Position numbers and translations under genes: made by a program. 11,741 nt of DNA from JANYCO01 sp964437245 (GTDB lineage Bacteria; Bacteroidota; Bacteroidia; Cytophagales; Cytophagaceae). Every line of letters starts with the position of its first letter. Positions within the stretch are counted from its first letter, which is position 1. Of this stretch, positions 1 through 7,184 are shown in pieces. The stretch covers positions 1 to 11,741 of the forward strand of contig CAYTGJ010000144.1 of NCBI GenBank assembly GCA_964437245.1, in the 5' to 3' direction. Below the pieces are notes generated by a model. It was not told where the DNA came from and did not search any database. It worked only from the letters and a program-made list of their open reading frames with translations.

Positions 1-697
1 CAAACAACCTCATGATCTTCTCCTTTTGCTCATACTCACTTCTCAGCCATGTTCCGGTCAAAACCCCGGTCAGGGCCGAAACAATCGCAGGAAGCGTACT
101 GAGAATTCCTTCCGGATCCCAGGTACTGGTATATCGCCACACATGCTGCCCCAGAATCGTGTGATCCAACCAGGCCCCCAGGTTCCTACCGGGTTCCAGA
201 TTAGCCGCACCTATTCCTGGCACGGGGACCATCGTCATGATTCCCCAATATCCTACCAGGATAACGACCGATACTATTATTTGAGTACGTGAAGAGGTTT
301 TCAGAAAAAGCAAAGCTGTTGCCAAAAACACTACCGCAATCCGCTGCAATACTCCCGGAATACGAAACTCCGCCCAGCTGCTTCCCCATTCTATATTCAG
401 CAACAGTCCGAAGCCAAACAACAGAAGACTTCTTTTCACAATTTTAAGAATGAGCGCACGCTGCTGTTCTTCAGTAGCCAGTTGTTTCGCTCCTGCCAGA
501 GAATAGGCCACCGAAATTCCCACTATAAAAAGGAAAAAAGGAAACACCAGGTCCGTAGGAGTACAACCATTCCAACGGGCATGTTCCAAAGGGGAATACA
601 CATGCTCCCAGCTACCAGGATTGTTTACAAGTATCATACCTGCCACTGTTAAACCCCTCAGAAAATCTACCGACACAATGCGTTCAGGTTTAACCAT
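1..697 (-). CDS. HGSNAT-like membrane acyltransferase (COG4299/DUF5009 type), 3' end outside window
   Basis: Reads open from an ATG at 695-697 to the window edge, giving 232 residues of a family that usually has roughly 360-390. Visible family marks are SVDFLRG (residues 9-15), HARWNG...TDLVFPFFLFIVG (39-60), RIPGVLQR (112-119), a PVPG turn (158-161) and WDPEGILST (193-201). All have direct counterparts in human heparan-alpha-glucosaminide N-acetyltransferase. His39 lies at the position of the human active-site His in HASWNG. Several hydrophobic segments (about 8-26, 49-68, 88-101, 119-134, 139-158, 201-217) fit a polytopic inner-membrane protein. By family it would move an acetyl group from cytoplasmic acetyl-CoA to an amino-sugar on the outer side. 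The substrate in bacteria is not established. A promoter pattern sits 57 bp upstream. Family assignment is secure; the exact substrate is not. Confidence 0.9.
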   Translation of the reverse strand, partial: MVKPERIVSVDFLRGLTVAGMILVNNPGSWEHVYSPLEHARWNGCTPTDLVFPFFLFIVGISVAYSLAGAKQLATEEQQRALILKIVKRSLLLFGFGLLLNIEWGSSWAEFRIPGVLQRIAVVFLATALLFLKTSSRTQIIVSVVILVGYWGIMTMVPVPGIGAANLEPGRNLGAWLDHTILGQHVWRYTSTWDPEGILSTLPAIVSALTGVLTGTWLRSEYEQKEKIMRLF

Positions 698-753
698 AAG
701 AATTATTTTATTATAGAATTAATTATGTTTAAAATATGATAATTGACATTTTT

Positions 754-784
754 CAAAAATATTCATTTAGCATTGTATAAGCAA
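754..784 (-). promoter_or_regulatory. Predicted Bacteroidota-type promoter of the HGSNAT-like gene
   Basis: On the minus strand, TTG at 784-782, a 20-nt spacer, then TATTTTTG at 761-754. This matches the Bacteroidota sigma-A pattern TTG-N19/20-TAnnTTTG. Transcription would start near 750, giving a leader of about 50 nt before the ATG at 697. The match is exact at every fixed position, but the surrounding DNA is AT-rich, so a chance match is possible. Confidence 0.55.
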
Positions 785-821
785 TACAGAATGAAACAAT
801 TAGGCAAAGAAAACGGATTTT

Positions 822-831
822 NNNNNNNNNN
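822..831. other. Assembly gap (10 N)
   Basis: Ten consecutive Ns flanked by T-rich sequence on both sides. The round number, repeated at a second site in the window, suggests a fixed-length placeholder and not a measured distance. Confidence 0.97.
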
Positions 832-1088
832 TTTTGTGCATTTCCAAGAAAGTATAGGAATTCAAAAAAATAGATCATATCGCTTTCGGATAGGGGCTAA
901 AATCAGGTACGGGCTGGTTTTTCTTAAAAATCTGAACGGGGTTAAAAAATCCAGATACCAGAATCGCAGTACAAGATAAAAACTATGCTCATAACCTTTT
1001 GAAAGGAAAATGAAAAATCAATTTATCGGAAACAGAGACTGGTTCTATCCGGCCTCTCGCCTCTTTCTCCAAAAGCAGTAACCTATAA

Positions 1089-1706
1089 TTATCCTTTTCT
1101 CCGGATATTCAGCACACAGCCATGCATAAGGGTTACCGGCTGTATCACCGGTTTCCCGGCCAGGAGTTGGTCCACTGCATTTTCTACATACCTTTCCAGA
1201 ACAGCTTTTGGGTCCTGGATATTGTCGTCAATCGCTCCTGTATATCTTACTTTCAACTGATCGCCTGACCGCTGCAAAACATATACGTACGGAGTAGAAG
1301 GAGCTCCATAGGCAATGGCTACTTCCTGGTCTTCGTCTTTCAGATAGGGGAAACTATATTTTTTGAATGAAGCTCTCGCCTTCATCCGGCTGAAAGTTTC
1401 TGTAGGATACTGCTCCTGGTTGACCGAATTGACGGCGATCACCGGGTACCCGAGTGGTTTGTATTTCTTATCGAGGGCAAGAATCCTGTCCTCATACTTG
1501 GCCGCACAGGGACAATGATTGCATGTAAAGATCAGGATATATCCTTTGGCGGAAGAAAAATCCTGCAGGGATATTTCCTTTCCGCTGACGTCTTTTAATT
1601 TAAAATCAGAAGCCTGATCGCCGGGTTTATAGCCTTTGTCTGCACTGGTAAAAGCTCCCAGCACACTACTGATGATCAGTACAAACAGCCACCATGAGTT
1701 TTTCAT
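1089..1706 (-). CDS. Exported thioredoxin/AhpC-TSA-fold protein
   Basis: 205 residues from the ATG at 1704-1706. A TTG two codons earlier is possible, but the ATG starts a better signal peptide. Residues 1-22 form a signal (MKNSWW, hydrophobic stretch, then SADK), so the product is probably periplasmic or membrane-tethered. The GDQASDFKLKDVSGKEISLQ segment is the usual opening of AhpC/TSA-Redoxin domains. The redox site is the CNHC at residues 62-65, inside FTCNHCPCAAKYE, with a further Cys at 67. A lone Cys near the C-terminus (about 197, HGCVLNI) is seen in related proteins as GCxIK. The role is probably a thiol-disulfide or peroxide reaction in the envelope; the partner is unknown. It lies 84 bp downstream of nuoD on the same strand without a convincing terminator between, so co-transcription is possible. 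Confidence 0.85.
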   Translation of the reverse strand: MKNSWWLFVLIISSVLGAFTSADKGYKPGDQASDFKLKDVSGKEISLQDFSSAKGYILIFTCNHCPCAAKYEDRILALDKKYKPLGYPVIAVNSVNQEQYPTETFSRMKARASFKKYSFPYLKDEDQEVAIAYGAPSTPYVYVLQRSGDQLKVRYTGAIDDNIQDPKAVLERYVENAVDQLLAGKPVIQPVTLMHGCVLNIRRKG

Positions 1707-1790
1707 ATCCAAGTGCTTTTGAGTTAGAAAGCTTAAAGTTAAGGAATATATCAGCGTCAGAAAAGAGTCTTTTTCAAAAACTTCTCTTCC

Positions 1791-3011
1791 TCAACGGTCT
1801 ATCTCCCCCATCATAATGTCCAGTGAACCCAAAATCGATATAAGATCCGCCAGCATTACATCTTTGGTAATGGCGGGCAACACAGAGAGGTTGACCAGAC
1901 AACAGGAACGCACCTTTACCCGCGACGGAATATCGTATGTACCGGTGGTCCGGAAAAAGAATCCCAGTTCTCCTTTGGGATTTTCCGCCCGGACATAGAA
2001 ATCCATCAGTTTAGGTCTTACCTTTTTAGGAACCAGTGCCTGAGGGTCAAATTCACGTGTCCGCTTATGTTCTCCGGTAAGTTTTTCCAGGCATTGTTCT
2101 ATGATCCTCAATGACTCCCAGCATTCCTGTACCCGCACATAAGTACGGTCCCAGCAATCGCCGGTAGCCCCCATTTCTCCTGAGCCTATAGGGATTTCAA
2201 AATCCAGCTCCGGATATACAGAATATCCGTCTACTCTCCGGAGATCGTAACGTAAACCGGAAGCACGCAGGCAGGGACCTGATACTCCGTAGTTGATCGC
2301 AAGATCAAGAGGAAGTACACCTATATTCGCCGTACGTTTAATGAAAATTTTATTGTCTACGACTATTTTCTGCAGTTCGACCAGTTTCGGCTTAAGATAC
2401 CTGACAAAATCGGCACAACGCTCCTCAAATCCAACAGGAAGATCATAGTACAAACCTCCTATCCAGATATAGTTGTACAACAACCTTGCACCGGATGCCC
2501 ATTCCAGCAAACGGTTCAGGTGTTCCCGGTCCCGCATCAGCCATAAAAAAGGGGTAAATGAACCGACATCCAATCCATAGGTACCGATCCCTATAAAATG
2601 TGAAGAGATCCGGTTCAGCTCCGCCACCAGCACACGGATGTACTCTACTCTTTTCGGAATATTCTGATCGATCCCCAGCATCCGCTCCACTCCCATGGCA
2701 TACGCATGTTCGGAGTTCATCGCGGCGAGATAATCCATTCTGTCTACAAAAGGAATGATCTGATTGTACGGAAGTTTTTCTGCATGCTTTTCAAAACACC
2801 GGTGCAGATACCCAAAGTGAGGGACCACATTTTTGATGATCTCTCCATCGGTCACCACTTCCAATCTGAGTACTCCGTGCGTAGAAGGATGCTGAGGCCC
2901 CATATTGAGGATCATCTCTTCGGTGCGGAGCTTGCTTACATCCGTGGCCAAAGGTTCTGAATTGGCCAGGTGCTTTGAATCGTATTGATATTGTATATGA
3001 TCGGTTGGCAT
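1791..3011 (-). CDS. nuoD: NADH-quinone oxidoreductase subunit D (49-kDa type)
   Basis: 406 residues, full length for a stand-alone NuoD. It forms with NuoB the quinone-reduction site at the top of the peripheral arm of complex I, on the cytoplasmic face. Diagnostic stretches are NMGPQHPSTHGVLRL (about 36-50, the quinone-site loop with His41 and His45), FVDRMDYLAAMNSEHAYA (88-105, with the Tyr94 that matches the quinone-contacting Tyr of other species), the segment around GVSGPCLRASG, and the C-terminal DIMMGEIDR that ends virtually every NuoD. The start is an ATG. It is separate from nuoC (74 bp apart), not fused as in enterobacteria. The next gene downstream is the thioredoxin-like gene, where nuoE would be expected. 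Confidence 0.98.
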   Translation of the reverse strand: MPTDHIQYQYDSKHLANSEPLATDVSKLRTEEMILNMGPQHPSTHGVLRLEVVTDGEIIKNVVPHFGYLHRCFEKHAEKLPYNQIIPFVDRMDYLAAMNSEHAYAMGVERMLGIDQNIPKRVEYIRVLVAELNRISSHFIGIGTYGLDVGSFTPFLWLMRDREHLNRLLEWASGARLLYNYIWIGGLYYDLPVGFEERCADFVRYLKPKLVELQKIVVDNKIFIKRTANIGVLPLDLAINYGVSGPCLRASGLRYDLRRVDGYSVYPELDFEIPIGSGEMGATGDCWDRTYVRVQECWESLRIIEQCLEKLTGEHKRTREFDPQALVPKKVRPKLMDFYVRAENPKGELGFFFRTTGTYDIPSRVKVRSCCLVNLSVLPAITKDVMLADLISILGSLDIMMGEIDR

Positions 3012-3085
3012 TAATTATTCTTGCTTCTATCTCCGGAACATTCTTTCCTGACTCTTCTCTTCATCAGGATTAGACCCGGAGATGT

Positions 3086-3577
3086 TTAATATTTTACTTT
3101 TATTCCATGGTAATACTCCTGCTCCTCGTAGTCCTTGCGCAGAGGAAATCCCTCCCAGTCGGCAGGAAGCAGGATCCTGCGAAGGTCCGGATGCCCGGCA
3201 AACCTGATCCCGAACATATCATAGGCCTCTCTCTCATGCCAGTCGGCGGTACGCCATATATCGGAGATTGTAGGAAGTTCCGGATGCTCACGGTCTGTCT
3301 CCACTTTCAAAATAAGGGAATGATTATAAGGGATCGAATAAAGATGGTAAAGCACTTCCATCGTCTTTTTTTCCGGTCCGTTATCCAGGCCGGTAAGACA
3401 GGAAAGGTAATCAAAATACAGTTGGTCTGTGTCTCTCAGGAAAAAGCACACTTCCCGTATCTTATCAGGACTGATGAAAAGCTGTGGCTGTGCGTACCCT
3501 GCATTTTCTCCGATGATCACTCCTTCGCCAAATTGCTCGGCCAGTTTAGTTTTAATTTCTGAAAATTCCATACCCAT
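3086..3577 (-). CDS. nuoC: NADH-quinone oxidoreductase subunit C (30-kDa type)
   Basis: 163 residues. The family signature is complete at residues 113-150: WHEREAYDMFGIRFAGHPD, then LRRILLPADWEGFPLRKDY, followed by YYHGIKVKY. NuoC is a small structural subunit of the hydrophilic arm, packing against NuoD and NuoB. Two ATGs two codons apart (3577 and 3571) could serve as start. The first lies one nucleotide after the stop of the upstream unknown gene (TAA-G-ATG), which suggests translational coupling and favours it. The 30-kDa-type domain is intact and not fused to NuoD. Confidence 0.97.
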   Translation of the reverse strand: MGMEFSEIKTKLAEQFGEGVIIGENAGYAQPQLFISPDKIREVCFFLRDTDQLYFDYLSCLTGLDNGPEKKTMEVLYHLYSIPYNHSLILKVETDREHPELPTISDIWRTADWHEREAYDMFGIRFAGHPDLRRILLPADWEGFPLRKDYEEQEYYHGIKVKY

Positions 3578-3578
3578 C

Positions 3579-4118
3579 TTAATCTCTGAATTTATGCTCC
3601 GCTCTTTTAATAGCAGGTTTATAATAATAAAAGATCACCCCTTCGTCGACCAACATAAAGATATCACTGTCCGGACGGTAAAAATCACTATGTTTATGCT
3701 CGTGTGAATGTACATCTTTATCCCAATATTCTATGTTCAGAATAGACTTTCCCAGATAAGGTTTTCCTGAGAAATAAATTTCCACGTATCCTTTTTCCAG
3801 TGCATCGTTTACCAGGCTTGAAACAATGGAAACATATTTATGGGCTGACAGATCCACGGTATCTTTATGTACCAGCAGCAGGCTCAGGTCTTTCAGGACC
3901 GGTTCATGAAATCTATGTTTCACATCGCTTACATGTCCCTCTGCCATAAAGTGCCGTGCGTCAAAATAGAACACACAGGTATCTACCTTATAGGAGATCA
4001 CTTTGGTATGTTTGGTATGATGCAGTTTTACTTTTTTCTCTATTGTAATGATCCGGTCCGTTTTCGTTTGCAGAATACCGGAAGGATCTAAAAACAATAT
4101 AAAGAGTAGATAAAGCAT
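3579..4118 (-). CDS. Unknown His-rich protein embedded between nuoB and nuoC
   Basis: 179 residues; I recognise no family. The N-terminus is hydrophobic (MLYLLFILFL, residues 1-10, leading into DPSGIL) without early positive charge, so it may be an atypical signal peptide or membrane anchor. The rest is soluble-looking, beta-prone sequence. Histidine is strikingly abundant, 14 of 179. It includes an alternating H-S-H-E-H-K-H run at 137-143 and HHTKH at 33-37, both plausible metal ligands. There is a single Cys, at residue 48. It begins 4 nt after the nuoB stop and ends 1 nt before the nuoC start, so it is almost certainly translated with the nuo genes. A role as a complex I assembly or accessory factor follows only from position. 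It could instead be an unrelated lipid- or metal-handling envelope protein inserted in the operon. Confidence 0.85.
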   Translation of the reverse strand: MLYLLFILFLDPSGILQTKTDRIITIEKKVKLHHTKHTKVISYKVDTCVFYFDARHFMAEGHVSDVKHRFHEPVLKDLSLLLVHKDTVDLSAHKYVSIVSSLVNDALEKGYVEIYFSGKPYLGKSILNIEYWDKDVHSHEHKHSDFYRPDSDIFMLVDEGVIFYYYKPAIKRAEHKFRD

Positions 4119-4122
4119 CTTG

Positions 4123-4650
4123 TCAGCTCAGGACGGTTCCCTTACGGGCCATCAACTTTTTAAGAGCCACAGGTTCCATGAGGCTTTCCTGCCTTATTTT
4201 TTCCTGTAGCTTCATGATCCCCCCGATCAGCGCTTCCGGCCTAGGGGGGCATCCCGGTACATATACATCCACCGGAATGATCCTGTCTACTCCTTTCACC
4301 ACATGATATCCATGCTCCCAGTAGGGGCCTCCGCAATTGGAACAGGATCCCATCGAAAGAACGTACCGTGGTTCGGCCATCTGTTCATATAGTCTTCTGA
4401 TCCGGTCGGCCATTTTAAAGGTCACCGTTCCCGCCACAATCATCAGGTCCGACTGCCGGGGAGAAGCTCTGGGCAATACCCCCAACCTGTCAAGATCGTA
4501 TCCCGAAGCATACGCAGACATCATTTCGATCGCACAGCAGGCAATCCCGAATCCCATAGGAAACAAAGAGGACAGACGAGCCCAGTTAAGGATATCGTCT
4601 ACTTTTGTGATCACCACTCCCCCGCTCCCGAATTTCTGATCGAGCAACAT
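4123..4650 (-). CDS. nuoB: NADH-quinone oxidoreductase subunit B (PSST type, N2 cluster)
   Basis: 175 residues. It carries the terminal [4Fe-4S] cluster N2, which passes electrons to quinone at the NuoB/NuoD interface. The ligands are visible: the adjacent Cys38-Cys39 in GIACCAIEMM, Cys103 in MGSCSNCGG and Cys134 in VPGCPPRPEA. An extra Cys106 in the CSNC motif replaces the more common CANGG form. RASPRQSDLMIVAGTVT (61-77) is a further family hallmark. The start is an ATG. Nuo-A and nuoB are 53 bp apart; the stop lies 4 nt before the unknown gene. Confidence 0.98.
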   Translation of the reverse strand: MLLDQKFGSGGVVITKVDDILNWARLSSLFPMGFGIACCAIEMMSAYASGYDLDRLGVLPRASPRQSDLMIVAGTVTFKMADRIRRLYEQMAEPRYVLSMGSCSNCGGPYWEHGYHVVKGVDRIIPVDVYVPGCPPRPEALIGGIMKLQEKIRQESLMEPVALKKLMARKGTVLS

Positions 4651-4703
4651 TTTAATTTTATAATTAAGAATACAGAAACGACCTGCAAAACATTCTCTCC
4701 CTG

Positions 4704-5201
4704 CTACGCCGTTTCTCCATTGTGTTTTTGATACTTATTATTGATCTCCTCATACAGATTCTTCGGTACTTTGGATTCAAATTTTTCAGGAACAGGCTCC
4801 GGTTGTATCCAGTCCAGGTATCCCTTTACCCAGGCATAGACCAGACCCAGTGCCAGGATCGCTACGAAAAGGAAAACCTCCACCAGCGAAAACCATCCCC
4901 AAAGACCATCTGTTTGCCTTATATACTCCGCATTGCCGAATACTACTGCCCAGGGGAAAAGAAAGACGATCTCTACTTCAAACAACACAAATATCAGGGC
5001 GATTATATAAAACCGTACATTAAAATTTGTCCAGGGACTTCCTACGGCTTCTTCACCGCATTCGTAGGCTGAAAGTTTTTCTTCGTTCGGACGGTTCGGA
5101 CGGATCAAACCCGCCACGACAAGTGCCACTGCCACAAATACGATTCCTCCTACGAGGAATAAAAGAATATTACCGAATTCTGAAATCTGAGTTGTAACCA
5201 T
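4704..5201 (-). CDS. nuoA: NADH-quinone oxidoreductase subunit A (ND3 type)
   Basis: 165 residues with the three membrane helices of the ND3 family (about 11-33, 62-88, 103-126). The loop after helix 1 has LSAYECGEEAVGSPW, and helix 2 begins NFNVRFYIIALIFVLFEVE with the family's acidic residues Glu75 and Glu77. NuoA sits at the junction of the membrane and peripheral arms near the quinone channel. A hydrophilic C-terminal tail of some 35-40 residues (from about 130, rich in Pro, Glu and Lys) makes it longer than the roughly 120-150 residues of many homologues. It is the first gene of the nuo block, and a promoter pattern lies directly before its ATG. Confidence 0.97.
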   Translation of the reverse strand: MVTTQISEFGNILLFLVGGIVFVAVALVVAGLIRPNRPNEEKLSAYECGEEAVGSPWTNFNVRFYIIALIFVLFEVEIVFLFPWAVVFGNAEYIRQTDGLWGWFSLVEVFLFVAILALGLVYAWVKGYLDWIQPEPVPEKFESKVPKNLYEEINNKYQKHNGETA

Positions 5202-5206
5202 CTTAA

Positions 5207-5237
5207 CAAATTTAAGATATAATCCGCTCTAATCCAA
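5207..5237 (-). promoter_or_regulatory. Predicted promoter of the nuoA operon, inside the end of the sensor gene
   Basis: On the minus strand, TTG at 5237-5235, a 20-nt spacer, then TAAATTTG at 5214-5207. The geometry is the same as at two other sites in the window. The TTG lies in the penultimate sense codons of the upstream sensor gene. The -7 element ends only 5 nt before the nuoA ATG, so transcripts from here would be leaderless or nearly so. Alternatively nuoA is transcribed by read-through from the sensor gene and this match is fortuitous. Confidence 0.4.
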
Positions 5238-7091
5238 TATCAATGATTCCCAGCTTTTTACAGTATTTACCTTGTGTTTTTGTTTCAGTTTTTCAATTCT
5301 CTCCCTCACTTTTTTGCTAAAACTCCAGCAGGTATTTCTCCTCAGTTGCAATAATTCCGAAAGCTCGTCCAACGTCATTTTTTCACTTTCAAGTGAGCAA
5401 TAATAAACAAGGTAAAATGCCTTGGTCAACGGAAATTTTACTGCTCTGAAAATAGTATGCGTCATTACCGATTCGATATACCCGCATTTGGTACATCTTC
5501 TGGACAAATATTCATCCGTCAGTCCGGAATATTTTGTATTGGTACATTTCTTACACTTGTATCCTTCTCCCCACTTTAGCTCTTCAAGATATTTATAACA
5601 GGAAAAATCAGAAGGAAAGATCCGTGTATATTCTTCATACGAAACTTTTTCATGTACGATCCTGGACCGGGTCTCTTCCTTCAGGTTTTTCTGCAGATGC
5701 CAATTATCATGGTCAAGCTGTGAATTGATCCTGTTGAGTTCATCTGCCATGGCTTCCAGCTTTTTGTTAGCGGCATTCAGCTTCTGTGTTTCTTCCTCCA
5801 GTGCTGCGGTACGTTCCGCCACTTTTTCCTCCAGTTCCCGGTTCACCTTCGTCTGAAGTTTTTTATTTTCTTCCAGTTGATAGATCAGAGTGGACTGTGT
5901 ACGTTCTTTCTCTTTTTTCAACACTGTAAACCGGTCGGCAATGGCATAGGAAAACACAAATGCTTCCAGTACCACCGCAAAATAAAAACTGTATACCGTA
6001 AAAATATTGGCTTCAATAATGCCATACCATCTCAGGCGACTCATCAGAATAGACACCAGTACAAACGAATAACCGATAATCAGGAACCGCGCTGCCACAA
6101 AGCCTTTCCGGTAGGAATACCAGGCGATGAGATAGACCAGCACAAAAGGGATCCAGTACAGGTAAAGAAACGAAATCTCCGCCAGCCGGACCGAGAACAA
6201 CTGGATCAGTACATACACGGTCACAAGCACGATGAGTACTTTGAACAGGTCTGGAAAATTTTTATGCAGGGAAATAAAATAGGAAGCATACAGAATAAAA
6301 GAAAGTAAAAAAAACACTTCGCAATATTCATCGATCAGGCCATTCATCCAGGGATACGAAGGCCATAGAAACTCATAGCTGAGTCCGTCTTCGGAAAAAG
6401 AGACCAGGCAGCAACCGATCAGATACAAGGCATACAGCACATATATCTTATCAAGAGAAGAAATAAATAAAAAGAGGTTATATACAATCAGAAAAGCAAG
6501 CAGTCCATAATATACTCCCAGGAAAAGATATTCATGGGTCGTATACCAGGTAAAATAATGCTGCGACCGGATCTTGTATTCAAATCCTGCGTCGTTGCCG
6601 GAACGTACGCAAAGATAAAGATCGTGTGTTTCCCCGGTTGTCAGAGGTAGGTCAAACGTAAAATTCTTGACCTTATATTCTCTTTCCCGGAAAGGCCTTT
6701 TCTCTCCTGCCTCCCTCCGTACCCATTGTCCATCTGCCCCACGATAATATAGCTGAAAATGATCGGTATGCAGGGATAATACTTCAAAGACCCATTTATG
6801 CGAAGGCAATGTCTCGTTCCGGACCTTGAGATGGATCCAGTAAGCAGCCTCGTGATTCTCCACATAACGGTACTCGGCTGTATTCAGCACAAACCGGGTG
6901 AAACCGGGTGAAGTGACCGTATCGATGGTCCAAAGACCGGTTCTGTCTTCGGCTATTTCAAAATGATCCTTGAAAAGATAAAGATCGTCTACACCGTTCT
7001 GAAGTTCCACCACCCTGATTGCTACAGCATTTGGGACAAAAACCAACAGAAAAACAATGCTCAGTAAGCGTCTGATAGCAGCGTGAATCAT
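5229..7091 (-). CDS. 7TMR-DISM membrane sensor fused to coiled coil and IS1595-type zinc ribbon/HTH
   Basis: 620 residues. Order: signal peptide (1-24); extracytoplasmic beta domain of 7TMR-DISMED2 type (about 30-175, with AAYWIHLKVRN and the WVFEV...D.FQLYY pattern); seven-helix 7TMR-DISM region (about 187-385, opening GVYYGLLAFLIVYNLFLF); a long coiled coil (about 388-478); then a cytoplasmic tail. The tail has FPSDFSCYKYLEELKWGEG (492-510), paired cysteines Cys513/Cys516 (CKKC) and Cys533/Cys536 (CTKC), then THTIFRAVKFPLTKAFYLVYY and a helix-turn-helix-like stretch (about 572-600). That tail follows the order of the N-terminal region of IS1595-family transposases, but no DDE nuclease domain follows and the protein ends naturally. 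In 7TMR-DISM proteins this tail position usually holds a kinase, cyclase or DNA-binding output, so I infer a membrane-bound signal receptor that binds nucleic acid. It is 27 bp upstream of nuoA and divergent from the exporter gene. Confidence 0.88.
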   Translation of the reverse strand: MIHAAIRRLLSIVFLLVFVPNAVAIRVVELQNGVDDLYLFKDHFEIAEDRTGLWTIDTVTSPGFTRFVLNTAEYRYVENHEAAYWIHLKVRNETLPSHKWVFEVLSLHTDHFQLYYRGADGQWVRREAGEKRPFREREYKVKNFTFDLPLTTGETHDLYLCVRSGNDAGFEYKIRSQHYFTWYTTHEYLFLGVYYGLLAFLIVYNLFLFISSLDKIYVLYALYLIGCCLVSFSEDGLSYEFLWPSYPWMNGLIDEYCEVFFLLSFILYASYFISLHKNFPDLFKVLIVLVTVYVLIQLFSVRLAEISFLYLYWIPFVLVYLIAWYSYRKGFVAARFLIIGYSFVLVSILMSRLRWYGIIEANIFTVYSFYFAVVLEAFVFSYAIADRFTVLKKEKERTQSTLIYQLEENKKLQTKVNRELEEKVAERTAALEEETQKLNAANKKLEAMADELNRINSQLDHDNWHLQKNLKEETRSRIVHEKVSYEEYTRIFPSDFSCYKYLEELKWGEGYKCKKCTNTKYSGLTDEYLSRRCTKCGYIESVMTHTIFRAVKFPLTKAFYLVYYCSLESEKMTLDELSELLQLRRNTCWSFSKKVRERIEKLKQKHKVNTVKSWESLILD

Positions 7092-7124
7092 TGTTCAATT
7101 ATAATTATTTTTCAAGGGATTACC

Positions 7125-7155
7125 TTGCAGAAACAAGTAATAAAGCCTAATTTTG
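7125..7155 (+). promoter_or_regulatory. Predicted promoter of the TauE/SafE-type exporter gene
   Basis: TTG at 7125-7127, a 20-nt spacer, then TAATTTTG at 7148-7155, an exact match to TTG-N20-TAnnTTTG. The expected start point near 7160 gives a leader of about 25 nt before the ATG at 7185. The last three bases of the -7 element are also the first three of the inverted repeat at 7153-7175. Confidence 0.6.
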
Positions 7156-7175
7156 TCTATAGTATCTATAGACAA
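7153..7175. promoter_or_regulatory. Probable operator: perfect 10-bp inverted repeat over the transcription start
   Basis: Left arm TTGTCTATAG (7153-7162), spacer TAT, right arm CTATAGACAA (7166-7175); all ten positions pair. It overlaps the -7 element and covers the expected start of transcription, the classic place for a repressor site. The regulator is not in the window on this evidence. Sulfur-responsive Rrf2-type or GntR-type repressors are candidates by context only. As RNA it could also form a hairpin at the very 5' end of the leader. Confidence 0.6.
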
Positions 7176-7184
7176 TAATCCGTT

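Larger units (their letters stand above)
698..1088. other. Intergenic stretch with assembly gap, no gene supported
   Basis: 391 bp between the acyltransferase start and the stop of the thioredoxin-like gene (transcribed toward it). It holds the predicted promoter at 754-784 and a ten-N gap. The only open frame of note (743-979, plus) runs through the Ns, crosses the promoter, has AT-driven composition and resembles no family I know. No tRNA, strong hairpin or repeat was seen. Because of the gap, linkage of the left 821 bp to the rest depends on the assembly join. Confidence 0.6.

Noticed and set aside
743..979. Open frame on the plus strand across the first gap
   Set aside because: It translates through Ns, overlaps the predicted promoter of the divergent gene, and its AT-driven composition matches no family.
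3107..3562. Long plus-strand frame opposite nuoC
   Set aside because: It is a shadow of the secure nuoC frame; its translation has no recognisable features.
5229..5800. Possible IS1595 element inserted in the sensor gene
   Set aside because: No DDE domain, terminal inverted repeats or target duplication are visible; the zinc-ribbon tail is in frame and the gene ends naturally, so fusion fits better.
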